This document shows positions 9,092-21,894 of a DNA stretch of 64,000 nucleotides, piece by piece. The position numbers and the translations under genes were made by a program. Position 1 is the stretch's first letter; each line of letters begins with the position of its first letter. Below the pieces are notes generated by a model. That model was not told the origin of the DNA. It ran no database searches and saw nothing but the letters and a program-made list of their open reading frames with translations. The stretch comes from Stemphylium vesicarium (Eukaryota; Ascomycota; Dothideomycetes; Pleosporales; Pleosporaceae), in contig QXCR01000045.1 of NCBI GenBank assembly GCA_004380135.1, positions 62,001 through 126,000 on the forward strand. The letters are read 5' to 3'.

Positions 9092-12000
9092 ATATGACAT
9101 TACGATACCCACCTCTACTTCTACGATACCCCGACACCTTCTCTCCGTCGACTCGCCATCGACCCGACCCCGTCTGTCGCTACCTGCACACCCTTTTGAG
9201 CATGGAATAGACATAGACTTTCTGCGGCATAGTATCTCGCTTCTGCACAATAGTTCTGCGGCATATTAGATCTTCCTTATTTTGGCTTTAGATACTGGCA
9301 TGGGATCATGTACGGTTATGTTTTGATCTAGGTTGCAACCCGCATCTTGGGTTCGGTAATGGACACTTGGTCACCTGCAATGTTTTGGACCCATAAATGC
9401 AATTTACAAGCTATACTCTTCATCAGCCGACACCATTTCGTCGTCCACTCTTCTCATACATATCACTATGCTACTCTAACTGGCTTTCTTCTTCCCTCTG
9501 ACACATCCCTGGTACCCCATTTCCAAGGGCCAACACGGCCGCTCCCCTCTCGCGACGCGATAAAAATTCGAAAGCAGGCCCATAGGCTCATGATACATGC
9601 GTGACGTGCGCTTTGCTTTTAAACCCCACACCTTGAATTCGTGTTAAAGAAGCAAGGTTAGAGTGATAGCAGAAGTTAAAGTCAAGAGCGCCATGGAAGG
9701 TGTGCTAGGATTTGAACGCAGAAGCAAAACGCACGAGCGACGTGGCCGATGTCTTAGAGAGTCTGGACTGAGAAACTCAAAGTGAAGGCGTATGACGAGA
9801 GAAAATGGCAAAGAAGCAAAGGTGCTTTTTTATTCTTCTTTCTGTGCTAGCAGCATTATGAGGGGCAGCAAGTCGACGCAAATGCATTTAGTTTCTCACA
9901 CTGCACTCGTCTAGACGTATGGCAATCTCCTCAACTCGATGTGTGCTTCAGTCCACACAGAAGGCGGACATGTGCGGGTAATATCAATCGTTTAGTCTTC
10001 CAATCAGAATAAACTAGCACTTTAAGAACATGAGGTAGCAGTTAAAAGGCCGACAGCATTCGCTTTTTAGACACAGCAGGCGTGATAGACTTTCCTTTTC
10101 ATCATTATCACAAGCATAGCTCTCACTACACATAGAATGGCTAGCATTTCCTTTCCGATAAGAGGCAAAGGAGAGGGGATTCTCATATAATGTTTCCATC
10201 TTTTTTCAGGAACAGATAGGCAAGAGAAGGCTGGAAGGAATAGGGGTCTGAGCAGGAATTCAGCAAGTACTTATACTACGCTATCGCACTAGCGAGAATG
10301 CTTAAAGACACGAAATGGAATAATCATCATAGAGACATGTCAGCGCTAGGAGCGAACATACGATCTTCTTTTGCGATACCCTCAGTACGCTCAATCATTG
10401 CAATCAAAGTGTAAAGGTGTCAATCTTTCCGAGACACCACGAACATGGAATTCCATTGCCTCTGTTTCAGAAGGATAGATCAGTGAAGACATGCATTTCA
10501 CTCGTATCTGTTTTGAAATAGCATCAATTCCCGATTTAGGTGAAGAGAGAGAAAGCAATACCAAAGTAGATACATCCCTATGTTTGCTTTAGTGTGCAGA
10601 GAGATGGCAAGGCTTTTTTCGGACATGAATGATGGTACCCAGAGACGAGCGGAGCAGCCCATGAGCCATTGTTCGAGAAAAGTTCAGAATCGAAATCTCA
10701 CCATAGTATGGTGCGGCTTTTGAACTTCGAGAAGGGGCCTTATATGCAAATTTTGCACGCTTGGTTTGATAACAGTGACGGGAGTGTTTCAAGTGCTCGA
10801 GTGTCTGAAAAGGACATGTCCGAGTGACTGGACATGAAGCTGGAGAATTCAACTTCATATCCACCGCGCAAACAGCGCTGACAACATATCAAAACTTTGC
10901 GGTAATTTTAAAGACGAACAAGCGGAGGGACATCGGGGTCTAACTTGGTCATCTTTAAATACAAAGATTTAATGGCTTTTTCGAGAGAACGTATACAAGA
11001 CAGCGAGGGAATTCATACCCATCGACCAGCGATGGTACCAGCGGCATCCATTTCACACTGTTGAATTTCTTTTTTTTGTTCATTTGTATGGTGGGGAAGA
11101 CACGAAACATCGCAGGAAACCGCGTATCTTTTAAAAGACACCGGGCCAAGCCATGAACTGAGCCGAGTATTGTTTTGGTGAACAGCCAGAGAACGTGTGA
11201 GTAGAAAGAAGAGTGAGACAGGCGAGGGACGCGAGTGTTATACCCCTTCCTTGCAAAAGCGAGGAAGACCAGCGGCACATCGAGTGTGGAATTGACATTT
11301 TCAAAATGCAGAGGAAACGCAGCAGCAGGCATGCGTTCCGCAAAGACCATCGGCTAAATCTTCTCAGATTTTGAACAAGCAGTAAAAGGTGTGGAGAGAG
11401 GAGTAGTCCTGGATATCAGCGGGTACTTATACCGCGTCCAGATCCAGCATTCGCGTGAACAGAAGAAGCCATCATTGGTACTGTCGATGCTTTTCCTTTC
11501 CCTCGTCAGAAGGAGGCGCAAGACATCTGTCAAAATTGATCGGATCTTGAGAAACGAGGGGGCAGCGCAGTACATATGATTCTTTCCAGTGATATTTTCA
11601 ATGACTAGAAATCTTTTCCTATAGAAGAATGAAGGTGGAGGACGTCGGTTGAAGTGTCTTATACAGATCCTACTGCACTAAGACAGCGCGGGGACTCCGC
11701 ACCGCCATTTTCTGACCCCCAATGGATTTTCAGAAGCTCGCAAAGGCAGACAGCATGTCACTTGTCGGGTTGACTTGTGAAGAGAGGCGGGAAGAGCAAA
11801 AACCATATTCTTGTTGCTGGCTCTCTTCAGTATGCTGCTGAGAAACTCACGTTTAAAGGAGACGCAGACAGACATGCGTTAGAGGCACCGTGTTTTTGTG
11901 CCGACTTCCAGCGTAGATGCAGCGCGGAGCCGACGGCGCCATAAGTATGTCCTGTTCCGTCTTTTAAGCGCGCACTACACACAGGGGAAACAAACATCGG

Positions 12001-13176
12001 TCTCTTGCCACAGTGTTTCAAAAGCAAAGAAGAAGCGGAAAAGCCATCGGATTGCTTTCTGAGAATTTCAGGTAAATCTTCCAATTTGTGTATAGAATGA
12101 AGAAAGGACAGAAGGGGAAGAGAAGCAGGTATTTATACCCTCACCACTCGATTTCACGGTATATTTTCCCATCTCTGTGGTAGACGCAACGAATCCGCGG
12201 CGATATGTGGCTGGAAACTTTGCGGTTTCGTGCCCAGCGCAGAGGAGGGCAGAACATTTACCCTGTGAATATTGTTTTCTTTTATCAGAGTTCACGAGCG
12301 GAAGCCCCCATGGATAGGTGTCCCAGTAATTTCAGCTCGTATCCTTGACAGGAATGCACAAAGTCGACAATAGGACCAAAACCATACTATTCGCCTGGCC
12401 GTGTTTTTCGAATCTCCGCAACGACAACGCCATATGAATGCCTTCCAAGGTTTCCCGCAGTGGGGCAGGCAGAGGCAGACTGATAAAAAAAAGTCTTTGT
12501 ATGGTTTTGGTGCCGCGGCAAAGAGAATGGGAAGAAGGAAGTAGTAAGTAGAACAGTAGAGTATTTATTCGATCCGCCCAGGTAAAAAAAAAAAGGATGA
12601 TGCTGGACAAGAAGGCTCGAGAGAAAGGAGCGAAAACACCATGGGTATCTCTGTATCTGTCTTTAGAGGAAAGCGCGCGCAACGGGAGACATGGTTCCTG
12701 TGTCTTCCATTTTGGAGGAAGATGACGGCAGAAGACATGACTTCGAAGTCTACCGATTTCGGAACCTCTTGGATACAAAGTTTCATAAGGGAAGATGGGA
12801 GGAAGGGAGGGTTAGAGCTGGTAGTAGGGGTATTTATGCGCGCTGCAGCACCGGGGCGGCGGCGGTCCTACGGCGCGGGGTGGGTATCCATCACTAAAAG
12901 TGCGCAAGGCCTGAGATGTGTGTGCGAAACAAAATCATTCGATTCGAAAAGACATAAGAGTGACAGATACGAAAAAGGACTATCATGAGAAAAGTAGTGC
13001 GCCATGTAAATGCAAGACAAAAGTCCTTAACACCATGCCCTAACCCAACCCCAGAAATCGTACGACGTGTTGATCCGTTACAATATCATACAAAGCTCGT
13101 GTACACAGCAAGAAAAAAAGAGAATACAAGAATACGAACAGGAGACTGGGGCCTTCATTATCCATCATCAGCTAAC
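9092..13176. other. Gene-poor block A with minus-strand TATA modules
   Basis: Four kilobases with no credible gene on either strand. Read on the minus strand, TATA-like boxes recur at about 12831-12838, 12562-12568, 12130-12137, 11424-11431, 11235-11244, 10737-10745 and 10268-10278. Most follow a G/C-rich stretch and are followed by C/T-rich sequence with many short pyrimidine runs. Distances between boxes vary from about 190 to 700 bp. The open frames here (up to 148 codons) have low-complexity, F/L/S-rich translations and no family resemblance. The block lies 3' of the Mip1 gene on its strand. Function is unknown, and promoters of short noncoding transcripts are one possibility. Confidence 0.5.
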
Positions 13177-16100
13177 TCACACATTCGCAGCCCTCGGTCC
13201 CGTACTGCGAGGATGCGTGTACTGACTCTGCAACCACTCCGGCTTTGATCTCCCACTACCATTGTTCACGCGTCTGTGATAATGATTCCAGGAAAGACTG
13301 TTAGGCATATCCTGCGTTATCTGCTCATAGTGCTTGAGATTGCGTTCAATCTGCTGCTTCTCGTTCTCGGCGTGCTCAACTTCCAATTGAGCCTTGGTTT
13401 TACGGACTGGCGGTGCACGAAGTGGTCTCAGGGCTTCACGGAGTTCCTGGTCAGAGGAAGATATTTGCGCTTTGATATATGCGATGGAGTTTGGGGAAGT
13501 CGCGTTGAAACCAGATAGGGCGTTCATGATCGGTGTGCGAGGCGTGTAGGCGTGGGTATACTTTTGTGGTTGGGGTCGAGGTAGGACATCTGGCTGTTTG
13601 AGGTGTCGAAGTTTGGCTTTCGGACCCTTTTCGAGGAGCTGCATTATGTCAAGACTTTCGCCATGCGGTATAGCTTCCTTGTTGCTGGGGGTGATGCAAT
13701 CCATGTCGACTTCTTTCCGCAGGACATGGTCGATATCGACGGCTGAGAAATAGGCGCAAGATTGGGGCAGCTCGTTGATGCCCATTTGTTGCGCGAACAT
13801 GGCTCGTGTCCATACGTTGGCGACCTGCAGCGCCATCGCGGCCTTGTACTTGTCCTTTTCCCCAACCAGATATCTGATCTCGTCATGTACAGTAATGGCA
13901 AGACGGCAATCGAGGCTGTAAAGACGCGTTAGGTAGTCCATGGATACGATGAGGAGATGGAGGTAGTCGACACCCGAAGATTGAATAGCCCAATTGATCC
14001 GTGAAGTCATGAAACCGCCTTTGCTGAGGTATCGTCTCTGCAAGGCTTCGGTGATAGCAGCACCGAGCACTGGTGTTCGTGGCCGTTCCTGTTCAGCAAA
14101 GTCTTCTAGTTTGTTGAAAACAAATGATTCGGTACCGCCTCGCCAGAAGGCACGTTCGTGCAGGGTCTTTCGCACAGTCTTCTTGCCTTTAGTACTTTGA
14201 TACAAATCGTTGGCCGTCTTGGTAGTTTCGGCATCGGTCAAGGAAGGGTTGAACTGGCGCAATAGGGTAGAGGCAAACTTCAGACCTGCGCCGTAGATGC
14301 GACCGTAGTTGAACACCTTTGCGTCGTTCCTGGAGATGCCTAGGATGGACGCGGTTCGCGAGTGCAAATCTGTTCCTGCCGCCTTGGTACCCTCAAGCGT
14401 CATGAAGCCAACGGCATTGCCGCCGTGCAATTGGAACGTTGCATCTCCAATGAGACTAGCGATCCATAGCTCTTGAGAGTCGACATCTGCTCCGACGAAG
14501 CAGTAGCCTTTGGGTGCTCGTACCATGGACTTGAGCTCAGAACCAACGCGGTTTTTTTTCGCATTACTAGCTGTGAGCCATGTGTTTTCCACGGATCGCC
14601 TCGTGATGGTACCCATCGGAATGATTTGCGGTAGTATAAAGCCAACCTTGGAGTCTTTACTCATTGAGGAAGAGGATCTGAGGTTTTCTACATTGCCCGG
14701 TTCTTTGTTGTAGACGACCATTTGCGACATGATCCTGTCTCTTGCGCTAATCCAATACGAACACGAGGCGTTCATCTCTAGAGCTTCCTTGGCATAGGCA
14801 TACTCGGAGCCTAGCTTCCCCTTTTCAAAGTATTGTAGGTAACCCTTGGCGAGTGGATTTGTACATCTTGCAAGTGGACCATCCTTGTGCGGGATTTTGT
14901 AGTAAGCGTGAGCGGTGTCGTCCCGGAGACTCAAGTTTTTTTCTTGGGCCATATCGAGCTCTTTCATACCTTTTTCATTGTAGGCAAAGACTTCGTCCAT
15001 GGGCACTTGATAGGTCCACCCATGCAGATTGGACCAAACCAATGGATAACCATCCCAAGCCAGCTTCAACAGTATGGGCGTTATTCTTGTTCGGACAGTG
15101 AGATTCATAGGGCCGTCGCTTTTGGTAAAGAGATCTTTGTACCATTTTGGCATTCCTGGCATCTTCTGTCGTGCTGCAGGCCGAGGTGGGTCATCCTTCT
15201 TTTTGCCCTTTACCATCTTCACTTCCTGACCTGACCAGTCCAGTTGGCTTAGCCAAGGGTCGTTGTTGTACACGTCTGGTTGATCTTTGATCTCCAATGC
15301 CTTTTCTGTGAGGGCGACGAGTCTCTCTTTTATAGCGTTGTCTAGTTTGTGGTATGTTGCCTCGGCGTTCCTGAGGTAAGCGTCCCATGTTTCGTCGACT
15401 GGGAGGATCTCGGATGCTAGAAAGCGCAATGCAGCGAAGCTAACAGGGTGGGGGCATGTCTCTAGGAACAGGGGAAAGACCTTTTGATAGACGCGATGTG
15501 TGATCTCTACGTCGGCGGCGCAATAGTTGAGCAAGTCATCAAGCATTCCACACACGCCTGCACGGTCGAGCTCACCAAAGTATTCTCTTTGTGCCTTGTC
15601 GATGGTAATACTGCAATGAAACTGGGCTACGTCGCGTAACGAGTTAATTGCGCTTCTTCCTATCCAAAGCTCCTCCTCTTCTTCTACTAGCAGTGCAGAT
15701 AGGTCAGCATTTTCGTCGGCAGTGACGGCCTTGTCGCGTAGCTCCTGGCTCTTTTTATGCTTCATCCAGGACGGGCGCTGTCGCGAGCACATGCCGTTGG
15801 AAGCGACGTGGAGAGACATGGTGTCGACAAAGGCGTTGTGAGACTGAGTGATGTTGTACTCTTCTGCGACACGAGCCCGATCGTAGCCAATGTTGTGACC
15901 AACAATGACTCGGGGGACGGATTTGTCTCCTAATGGGATAAGATGGCGATCTGACTCGGACTCCCCAAGCAACCAGGGCGATAACCAAGCATACCAGGCT
16001 GTTGGACTGACTGCACATGCCATGCACGCAAACGACGTGACTTTCCACATGACCTCAGTATCAAAGACGAGGCTTGTCTCGTCGGGCGCATCGACCTTCT

Positions 16101-16675
16101 CTGTAGTTCCGTCGCTATTGTACTTGGTCCAACCGCTTTGTCGCACCCATTTCTTCGGTTTAGGCGGAGGGTTTGCCCATGCCAGCTTTTTTGCCATGGT
16201 CAAGTACGGCTCAGCGGCATCCATACCCAGCTTATAGAAGTGCTCGTCTAGGGTGGTGCCCTGCAATTGGGGCATATCAAACCCCACGGGCGGGGTCTGA
16301 TCCTGGTTCTTCCCGAGCAATTCATGCTGACCTAGATGTTTCTTGGAGAGGTCGACGAGTTCGGGCGGGGGCTTGGTTTCTGCGCCGGGGAAAACTTGCG
16401 GGTGAATGTGCGTAGAAAGATGCTGGACGCCAATGGGACTGAAACGGGCTTCTGAGGGGACTTTGATGGATTGGTTAGTAATGGCACTCTCTGCAAGTTC
16501 AGACGCGCATACCATTCAGGCTTTTACGCGGCTTGCTACTTTGAGCGTCGGTCGGCGATTGGGCTGTGGCGAGGCATCTTCGTTTTTGGGCGTTCGCAAA
16601 GGGCGTTTGTGCAAGAACCGGCCGGAATCGAGGGGCGACGTTTGCGGAGAACGTGCGACATGAGCAGCGCATCAT
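13177..16675 (-). CDS. MIP1: Mitochondrial DNA polymerase gamma (Mip1)
   Basis: Replicative family A DNA polymerase of mitochondria, about 1,145 residues. Exon 1 (16513-16675) encodes a presequence, MMRCSCRTFSANVAPRFRP. A 61-bp intron (16452-16512, with ACTAAC branch and CCTCAG acceptor) leads to exon 2 (13177-16451). The 3'-5' exonuclease motifs are present: VFDTEV near residue 185, VIVGHNIGYDRARV near 238 and YCAADVEITHRVY near 366. The polymerase motifs are also present: A, GADVDSQELW, near 705; B, RNDAKVFNYGRIYGAG, near 764; C, VHDEIRYLV, near 909. All catalytic acids (two Asp in A and C) are intact. The C-terminal tail of about 200 residues is fungal-specific and basic. The gene is transcribed divergently from the RING gene with about 350 bp between start codons. 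Confidence 0.95.
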
Positions 16676-17025
16676 GGCTTGAAAGGCACAGCGCGTCACT
16701 GCATTTTCTCATAGAATTTAAGAGTCCTGGACGATGGTGCAGTCCCGAACAGTGTCGTCATGTCAAATGGCTAGCCCTAATGTCCAAATCTTGGCGTCCC
16801 GCGATTGCATTTCCCCTCAGCCCTACGCGGGCGGGACCAGGACTACTGCACCCGCCTCTATGTGCATGCGGGCTGCGGGCATGTCCTTTTGTAGCACGCC
16901 CGAGCCCACGGGCGATCTCTGCGACACCATGCCCAGTCCCCTCCAACACTTCGCCATCGTGCCGATGAAGGAGAAGGTTGCCCTGATCTGCCTCGCCCTG
17001 CCGCCCATTAGTCGCCCTCGCCACC
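16676..17025. promoter_or_regulatory. Shared divergent promoter region, Mip1 / RING gene
   Basis: 350 bp between the two start codons, on opposite strands. It is GC-rich and has no clear TATA box, as often seen for housekeeping pairs. Short overlapping open frames here are not credible genes. Confidence 0.5.
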
Positions 17026-18146
17026 ATGTCGGCCGACTACACGCACTTTGACCACGGCGATGACATAGCTTCACCACCACAACACCTCAACCACGACCCC
17101 GACGACTTCGCGCCAGGCCCCCGGGAACCGTATCCGGATTGGGACTTTGACGATATCCTCGGTCTCGACCAAGTCATCCCCTACGACGATCAGGCCGAAG
17201 AAGACATCTACCGCGCTCCGCCTGTACCCTATAGCACCGGCTTCTTCGACCACATCCTCAACCCAGCTGGCCTTGACCACGGCCGATACTCTCCATTTGC
17301 CTGGCGCCCGTATAGCCCTTTCGCGCCCGAGATGCCGCCCGCCACGCGCGCACACACCCAAGGCTCACAGCGCCCCGACCGCTTGGCGAATGGCTACGTT
17401 GACCTGACAAGCACCCCCGATACACCACCGCAGAGGAGGAAGAGAAACTCAACCACGCCAGGTCCTTCAGCGAAGCGTCAGAAGCGAGAAGACGGCACAG
17501 CTAAGGCCGCCAAGCAAGGAAGCGCAGAGCCTGAACACGTCGACGAGATTGACTTGACGGAGAAGTCGCCAGTCCAGGAGGTCCTACAGAAGCAGCGCGA
17601 AGATGCTGTCAAGGCCCAGGCCAAGCCCGAGGAGACCATCACAACGTTCAATTCCTTCAACTGCGTCATCTGCATGGACAACCCCACCGACCTCACGGCC
17701 ACAGCTTGCGGTACGTTCGCATTGGAGTCGCCCACGCGCATTCAATACTGATTAGTCATAGGCCACCTCTTCTGTCATACCTGTCTTATGGAAGCCCTCA
17801 TCGCCGGCGAGAACCGTACCGGCCCCCACGAAACGAAGCGCTCGCAGTGCCCCGTGTGTCGAAAGACGATCAGTCGCAACAGGTCCGCCGATGTCATACC
17901 GCTGCTGTTGAAGAAGGGTCTATCTACACAGCCCAGGAAGAAGAAGATGGCCGCGCCGGCCGTGACCACCACACCGAAGGTATCGTGAATGCACTTGGTT
18001 TTCGCGATGCTTTCCGCTACTTTGCAATTGCGTCTTGGATTCCATACTAAGCCATCTACTAGCCGGCCAAGAAGCAGTTACAGCGCGCCCCTCGAAGGTC
18101 TCCACGACGCACGAGACGGATCGCCGACGATGTCGAGTTTGTTTGA
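17026..18146 (+). CDS. RING-finger protein with SUMO-interaction-like motifs (Slx8/Rfp-type candidate)
   Basis: Three exons, 17026-17710, 17762-17979 and 18063-18146, encode 328 residues. Introns of 51 and 83 bp have GTACGT and GTATCG donors and TAG acceptors. Residues 1-210 are acidic, Pro-rich and probably disordered. They contain two hydrophobic-acidic patches that resemble SUMO-interaction motifs (YVDLTST near residue 125 and DEIDLTEKS near 173) plus a basic RRKRNS/KRQKRE stretch that may be a nuclear signal. The RING follows near residues 214-275: CVICMDN, then CGHLFCHTCL, then CPVCRK, giving C3HC4 ligands split across intron 1. The tail is strongly basic (RRSPRRTRR). RING plus SIM-like motifs is the pattern of SUMO-targeted ubiquitin ligases acting in genome maintenance. 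That role is inferred, and other nuclear RING E3 ligases remain possible. Confidence 0.8.
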
Positions 18147-18423
18147 GGAGAATCAGGGATTGCCGTAGGGAAGCTACCCTTGTCACGATACCACGAGGGC
18201 ATACGGCATTTTGGAACTTGACAGGAGTACTGTGATACCCATCCGAGGTCGCATAAGCATACATGTGATAGGCCGGCAGCCTACAGACTGTATGAGCACT
18301 AGCGTCATCACTATGACGTACTGTACTAGCTAGTATTACAGAAGAATTATACCACGGGATTGTATTCCAACAACACCACACTACCATCTCTCTCTTTCGT
18401 TCCTTCCATCACTCTGCCTCGAA

Positions 18424-19418
18424 ATGACTCAAGATCCCAAACTCACATCCCAGATAGCCATTCTCGGCGCTGGCGATGTTGGCGCCACTATCGCCTACTC
18501 GTTAATCATGAACCCTGTTGCTGGTGATATTCTTATGGTCGACCCGAAAGAGGAAGTTCGCGATGCCCAAGTACAAGATCTCTCGGATGCTACATTCCAT
18601 GGCAACACCAGCACACGCGTAAGAGCAGGGACACATAAGGAAGCTGGCCAGTGCGATGTCGTTGTGATTACTGCCGGTGCAAAGCAGAAGAAGGGTATAT
18701 CGCCCATTAGATTCACGCAGTCTGCATGCACCTTAGAATGACCCAATTCTAACGCCTCGCAGGAGAAAGCAGAACCGACCTTATCGGCCGAAACAGAGCC
18801 ATCCTGGAATCTGCCATCAGCGACATGAAGCCCTTCCGCCAAGACACGGTTCTGCTCCTCGTCGCGAACCCCGTCGATGTACTGACCTACTTTGCTCAAA
18901 AGTACTCTGATCTGCCCAAGCAGCAAGTAATCGGCTCCGGCACATTCCTCGACTCAGCGCGTCTCCGCGGTATCCTCGCCACCAAAGCCGAAGTCGCAGC
19001 TTCCAGCATCGACGCCTACGTACTTGGAGAGCACGGCGAATCCCAATTCGTTGCCTGGAGTCTCGCTAGCATTGGCGGTGTACCGCTTGACCAAGCTCTC
19101 ACATCGAATCAGAGCATCGATAAGAAGGCCATTGCAGAAGAGACAAAGAACAAAGCTACGAACATCATTAAGAACAAGGGTGCGACGAATTACGGTATTG
19201 GCGGTGTCGCGGCCAGTATATGTAAGTCCATTCTCTTCGATCAGCGGAACATCCGACCGGTCAGCCATTACCAGAATGAGCTCGATGTTTGCCTCAGTGT
19301 TCCAGCTGTGCTTGGCAGGAAGGGCATCGTAAGAAGTGTAAACATGCCGTTGAGTGACGAAGAGAAGGGCTTGCTGGAAAAGAGTGCGAAGGCGCTGAGA
19401 GAAATTATCGATACTTGA
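18424..19418 (+). CDS. L-lactate dehydrogenase
   Basis: NAD-dependent interconversion of L-lactate and pyruvate in the cytosol. Exons 18424-18694 and 18763-19418, separated by a 68-bp intron (GTATAT...TTCTAAC...CGCAG), encode 308 residues. The Rossmann glycine motif IAILGAGDVGAT lies at about residues 12-23, followed by an Asp (MVDPKEE) that selects NAD. The catalytic loop region NRAIL and the helix-capping NPVDVLTY near 133 match the family. The active-site His lies in GEHGESQ near 179. Glu/Asp-rich KGLLEKSAKALREII closes the C-terminus. Length is near the bacterial-type L-LDH norm (310-320). Malate dehydrogenase is less likely because of the GEHGESQ context and DAYVLGEHG segment, but substrate preference is not proven from sequence. 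Confidence 0.87.
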
Positions 19419-21894
19419 AAGATGAAAGATGGGACGATCTATGGATTTCATAACATGAAATGTGGTTTTTTTCAACTGGATTTTCGAAAACAGACATGAG
19501 CTCACACTTCCTCTCACGATCATATATCCCGCTTGCGCTATCTTCCCCCACTTCATTTTAATATAAAAGCACCTCTTCACACTCTCATCACCTTTCCTCT
19601 TCAACAACTTACTGTACCATTCAAAAATACCACTGTCTAAAGTAAACCCAATCTGACTCATGTCTGCTGTCCTTTCTCCCTTCCTCCAACCTCATCATAA
19701 ATTGCCTTTCCGAAAACAAAACAGAGACGAGGACTCTGAATGGGGCTTCGGATTCTCTCTCCGCATTACGTTCATTCTTCTTTTGAAAACCATGATCCTT
19801 AGACGGATAGTCTGCTTTCTTCCGCTTCCTTCTTCACCAAAACAATCCCATTGACACAAGGAATCTGCACTATTCGTCACCATGTTCCCTTTCTGCTTGT
19901 GCATATGAGTCGCGAGAAAACAAAGTGTCTTGTGTCGTAAATTGCCTGCAAGATACATCATGGCTTGTCGCTCGGGTTTTGGCTGTGAGGGCATTTATTT
20001 CAAACTCTATGGGCTGCTTTACATGTGTTCGTTCTGGCTCGTTTTCGAGTACGCTCGAGTGGATGGAGGGCTCCGTGGTAATGTCGCTGAGACAACAGCG
20101 TTTCCTGGGTAAAGTGAAAAGACGTGGAGGCGGACGCGATGTGCTGTTCCGCTCTTCTGCGTCGCCATTACAGTACGTGCTAGTTGATTTGTGTGCTAGC
20201 TTCGTGGGAAGAGGGGAGTATAAACTTGCACTTCTCGCTGCTTTCCTTGATCTCTTTACTACACTCCCATGCCGAGGAATTCAACTTAAACAGGGTGATC
20301 ACCATTACATGTCTTCTCCTCCTTCCTTCCTCCCCCTAAAATTCCAAGTTGTGTCGGCTCAAATTTTCATGATGCCTGACTGATGAAATATTACGTGTAC
20401 TACATCCTAAACATCCCTGGTTCTGTGCGCGAAAAGATTCTGTTTCTGACATGATGTTTCTTGCTATTTGGAAAAAGGGGTTGATAATCACATCCTCGAT
20501 ACGCACGCCGTATCGTTTGAAATACATGATAGCTCATATTATGAAGACGATATTTCTAGGTGTGATGTGTTAAAAATTTCGCTAAGACCATCCATGTCTT
20601 GTCGCTTCGAGTTCGCAAAAAGAAGCTTACGCAAATCAATCGACTTCGTAGTGAAGGAGTGTGTAACGGTTTGGGCCTTGCCCAGATCCACTCTAATACG
20701 AGTTGGGATAGCTCAGGTACCGTCATGTATATATGTAGCTCACCCCACCTCAGATATTCAATTCAGCACAGTCCTCCCCCTCTCTCCACACCATTATAAA
20801 TTGGACTGTTCGTTTGGTCGCTGTGTCATCCAGCACCGGCCGAGTGTGAGAATGAAAAAACACATCAGCGGCTTTTTATGAGTCTTCGTTTCCTTCGCGC
20901 GGGACAGTGGATATGATATCCATTGTCTACTTCCCGCTTCTTCTTCTCTTCATTCCCTCACCTTCCAAAGCTTTAGTTATCTGCCAAAAACGAGTCATCC
21001 AGCTCACATGTCTTCTGTGCGAGAACCTTCCCTTTTATACAAGGCTGCCATCTTGGCGTCTTCAACACCTCCTTCAAATTCGAATTTGTCGACAGCTCTA
21101 TCGAGCTTCAGTAAATCCTGCCGTCCTTCCGTTTCCCGCAAGCGAAAACTTCTAAACATTTGCCGAAATCTGAAAATCCTCTAAGGCCATCCCTGTGCGC
21201 TCTCTTGAGAATCGCTCCAAGTGGATGTATCCTAAAAGAGGGCTATGCCCATATCATTGTTTCCTCTCCTCGGGCGCGCGCTACTCTTTCTATCTCTCTC
21301 TCTTCGGTGTACGGGGCCTCACAGTTAATTGTGCTGCGAGAACGAAATGATGCTAGGTCGCGATATTGATGACCCTCCTATTTTGATGTCTGGCAGCTAT
21401 GTTCTACTGCACAATGCATAAACTCCTTTAGTTTCGGTACCAAGCAAAAAGGGTTAGCCTTCGACTGTGTGACTTTTGGTCTCCAGAAGCGCGCACAAAC
21501 ATGCGCATAAGCACGGAAATTCTGCAAACTCGGGTCCCTATGAAGGTATGGTTCTGCATAATGCATGTCTTGGCCGAGTTCCGCTGGTGCTGGGCTAAGA
21601 GGCGGGGTGCATGCAGCCCTAACCCTTTCCCCTCTCGGTTTAGCCTTTCTCGCCAGAAAGGTAGTACCACCTTGGGAGCTCCACTTCCACGCATACCATC
21701 TGCATACATCATTTCGACTCATAATAAGTGTGGCTGGCTCAGCCCCGTGCAACCACGTGATTCTGTGGCACATTCGCCGAACTGGCAGTACATATAGCCA
21801 CAGGCGCCTACCTACATCATCCCCACCACTCCTTACGACAACCAGTTGTCTGAAATTGAGCCCTCTCACAGCAATTGCAGACACATATCATCCC
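19419..21894. other. Gene-poor block B with plus-strand TATA modules
   Basis: About 2.5 kb downstream of the lactate dehydrogenase gene and on its strand. TATA-like boxes occur at about 19561-19568, 20219-20225, 20794-20801 and 21035-21041, each near C/T-rich sequence. The trinucleotides ATG-TCT within CATGTCTTCTCC-like strings recur near 19660, 20308, 20593 and 21006. Open frames are short and low-complexity. Around 20,390-20,450 a TGATGA...CTGA pair resembles a weak C/D-box pattern without a convincing terminal stem. I assign no gene. Confidence 0.45.

Noticed and set aside
9690..9770. tRNA-like string on the minus strand (GTTCAAATCC, GCACACC end)
   Set aside because: No matching 5' acceptor strand, no anticodon stem, and the T stem has a mismatch.
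12332..12778. 148-codon minus-strand frame in block A
   Set aside because: F/L/S-rich, crosses a TATA-like box, no resemblance to proteins.
16499..16515. Alternative Mip1 start at 16515 without the presequence exon
   Set aside because: A canonical intron with ACTAAC branch joins it to an exon with a clear mitochondrial presequence, and the alternative lacks one.
20385..20460. C/D-box-like pattern (TGATGA...CTGA) suggesting a snoRNA
   Set aside because: Only a weak, distant stem can be drawn and no antisense match to rRNA could be verified.
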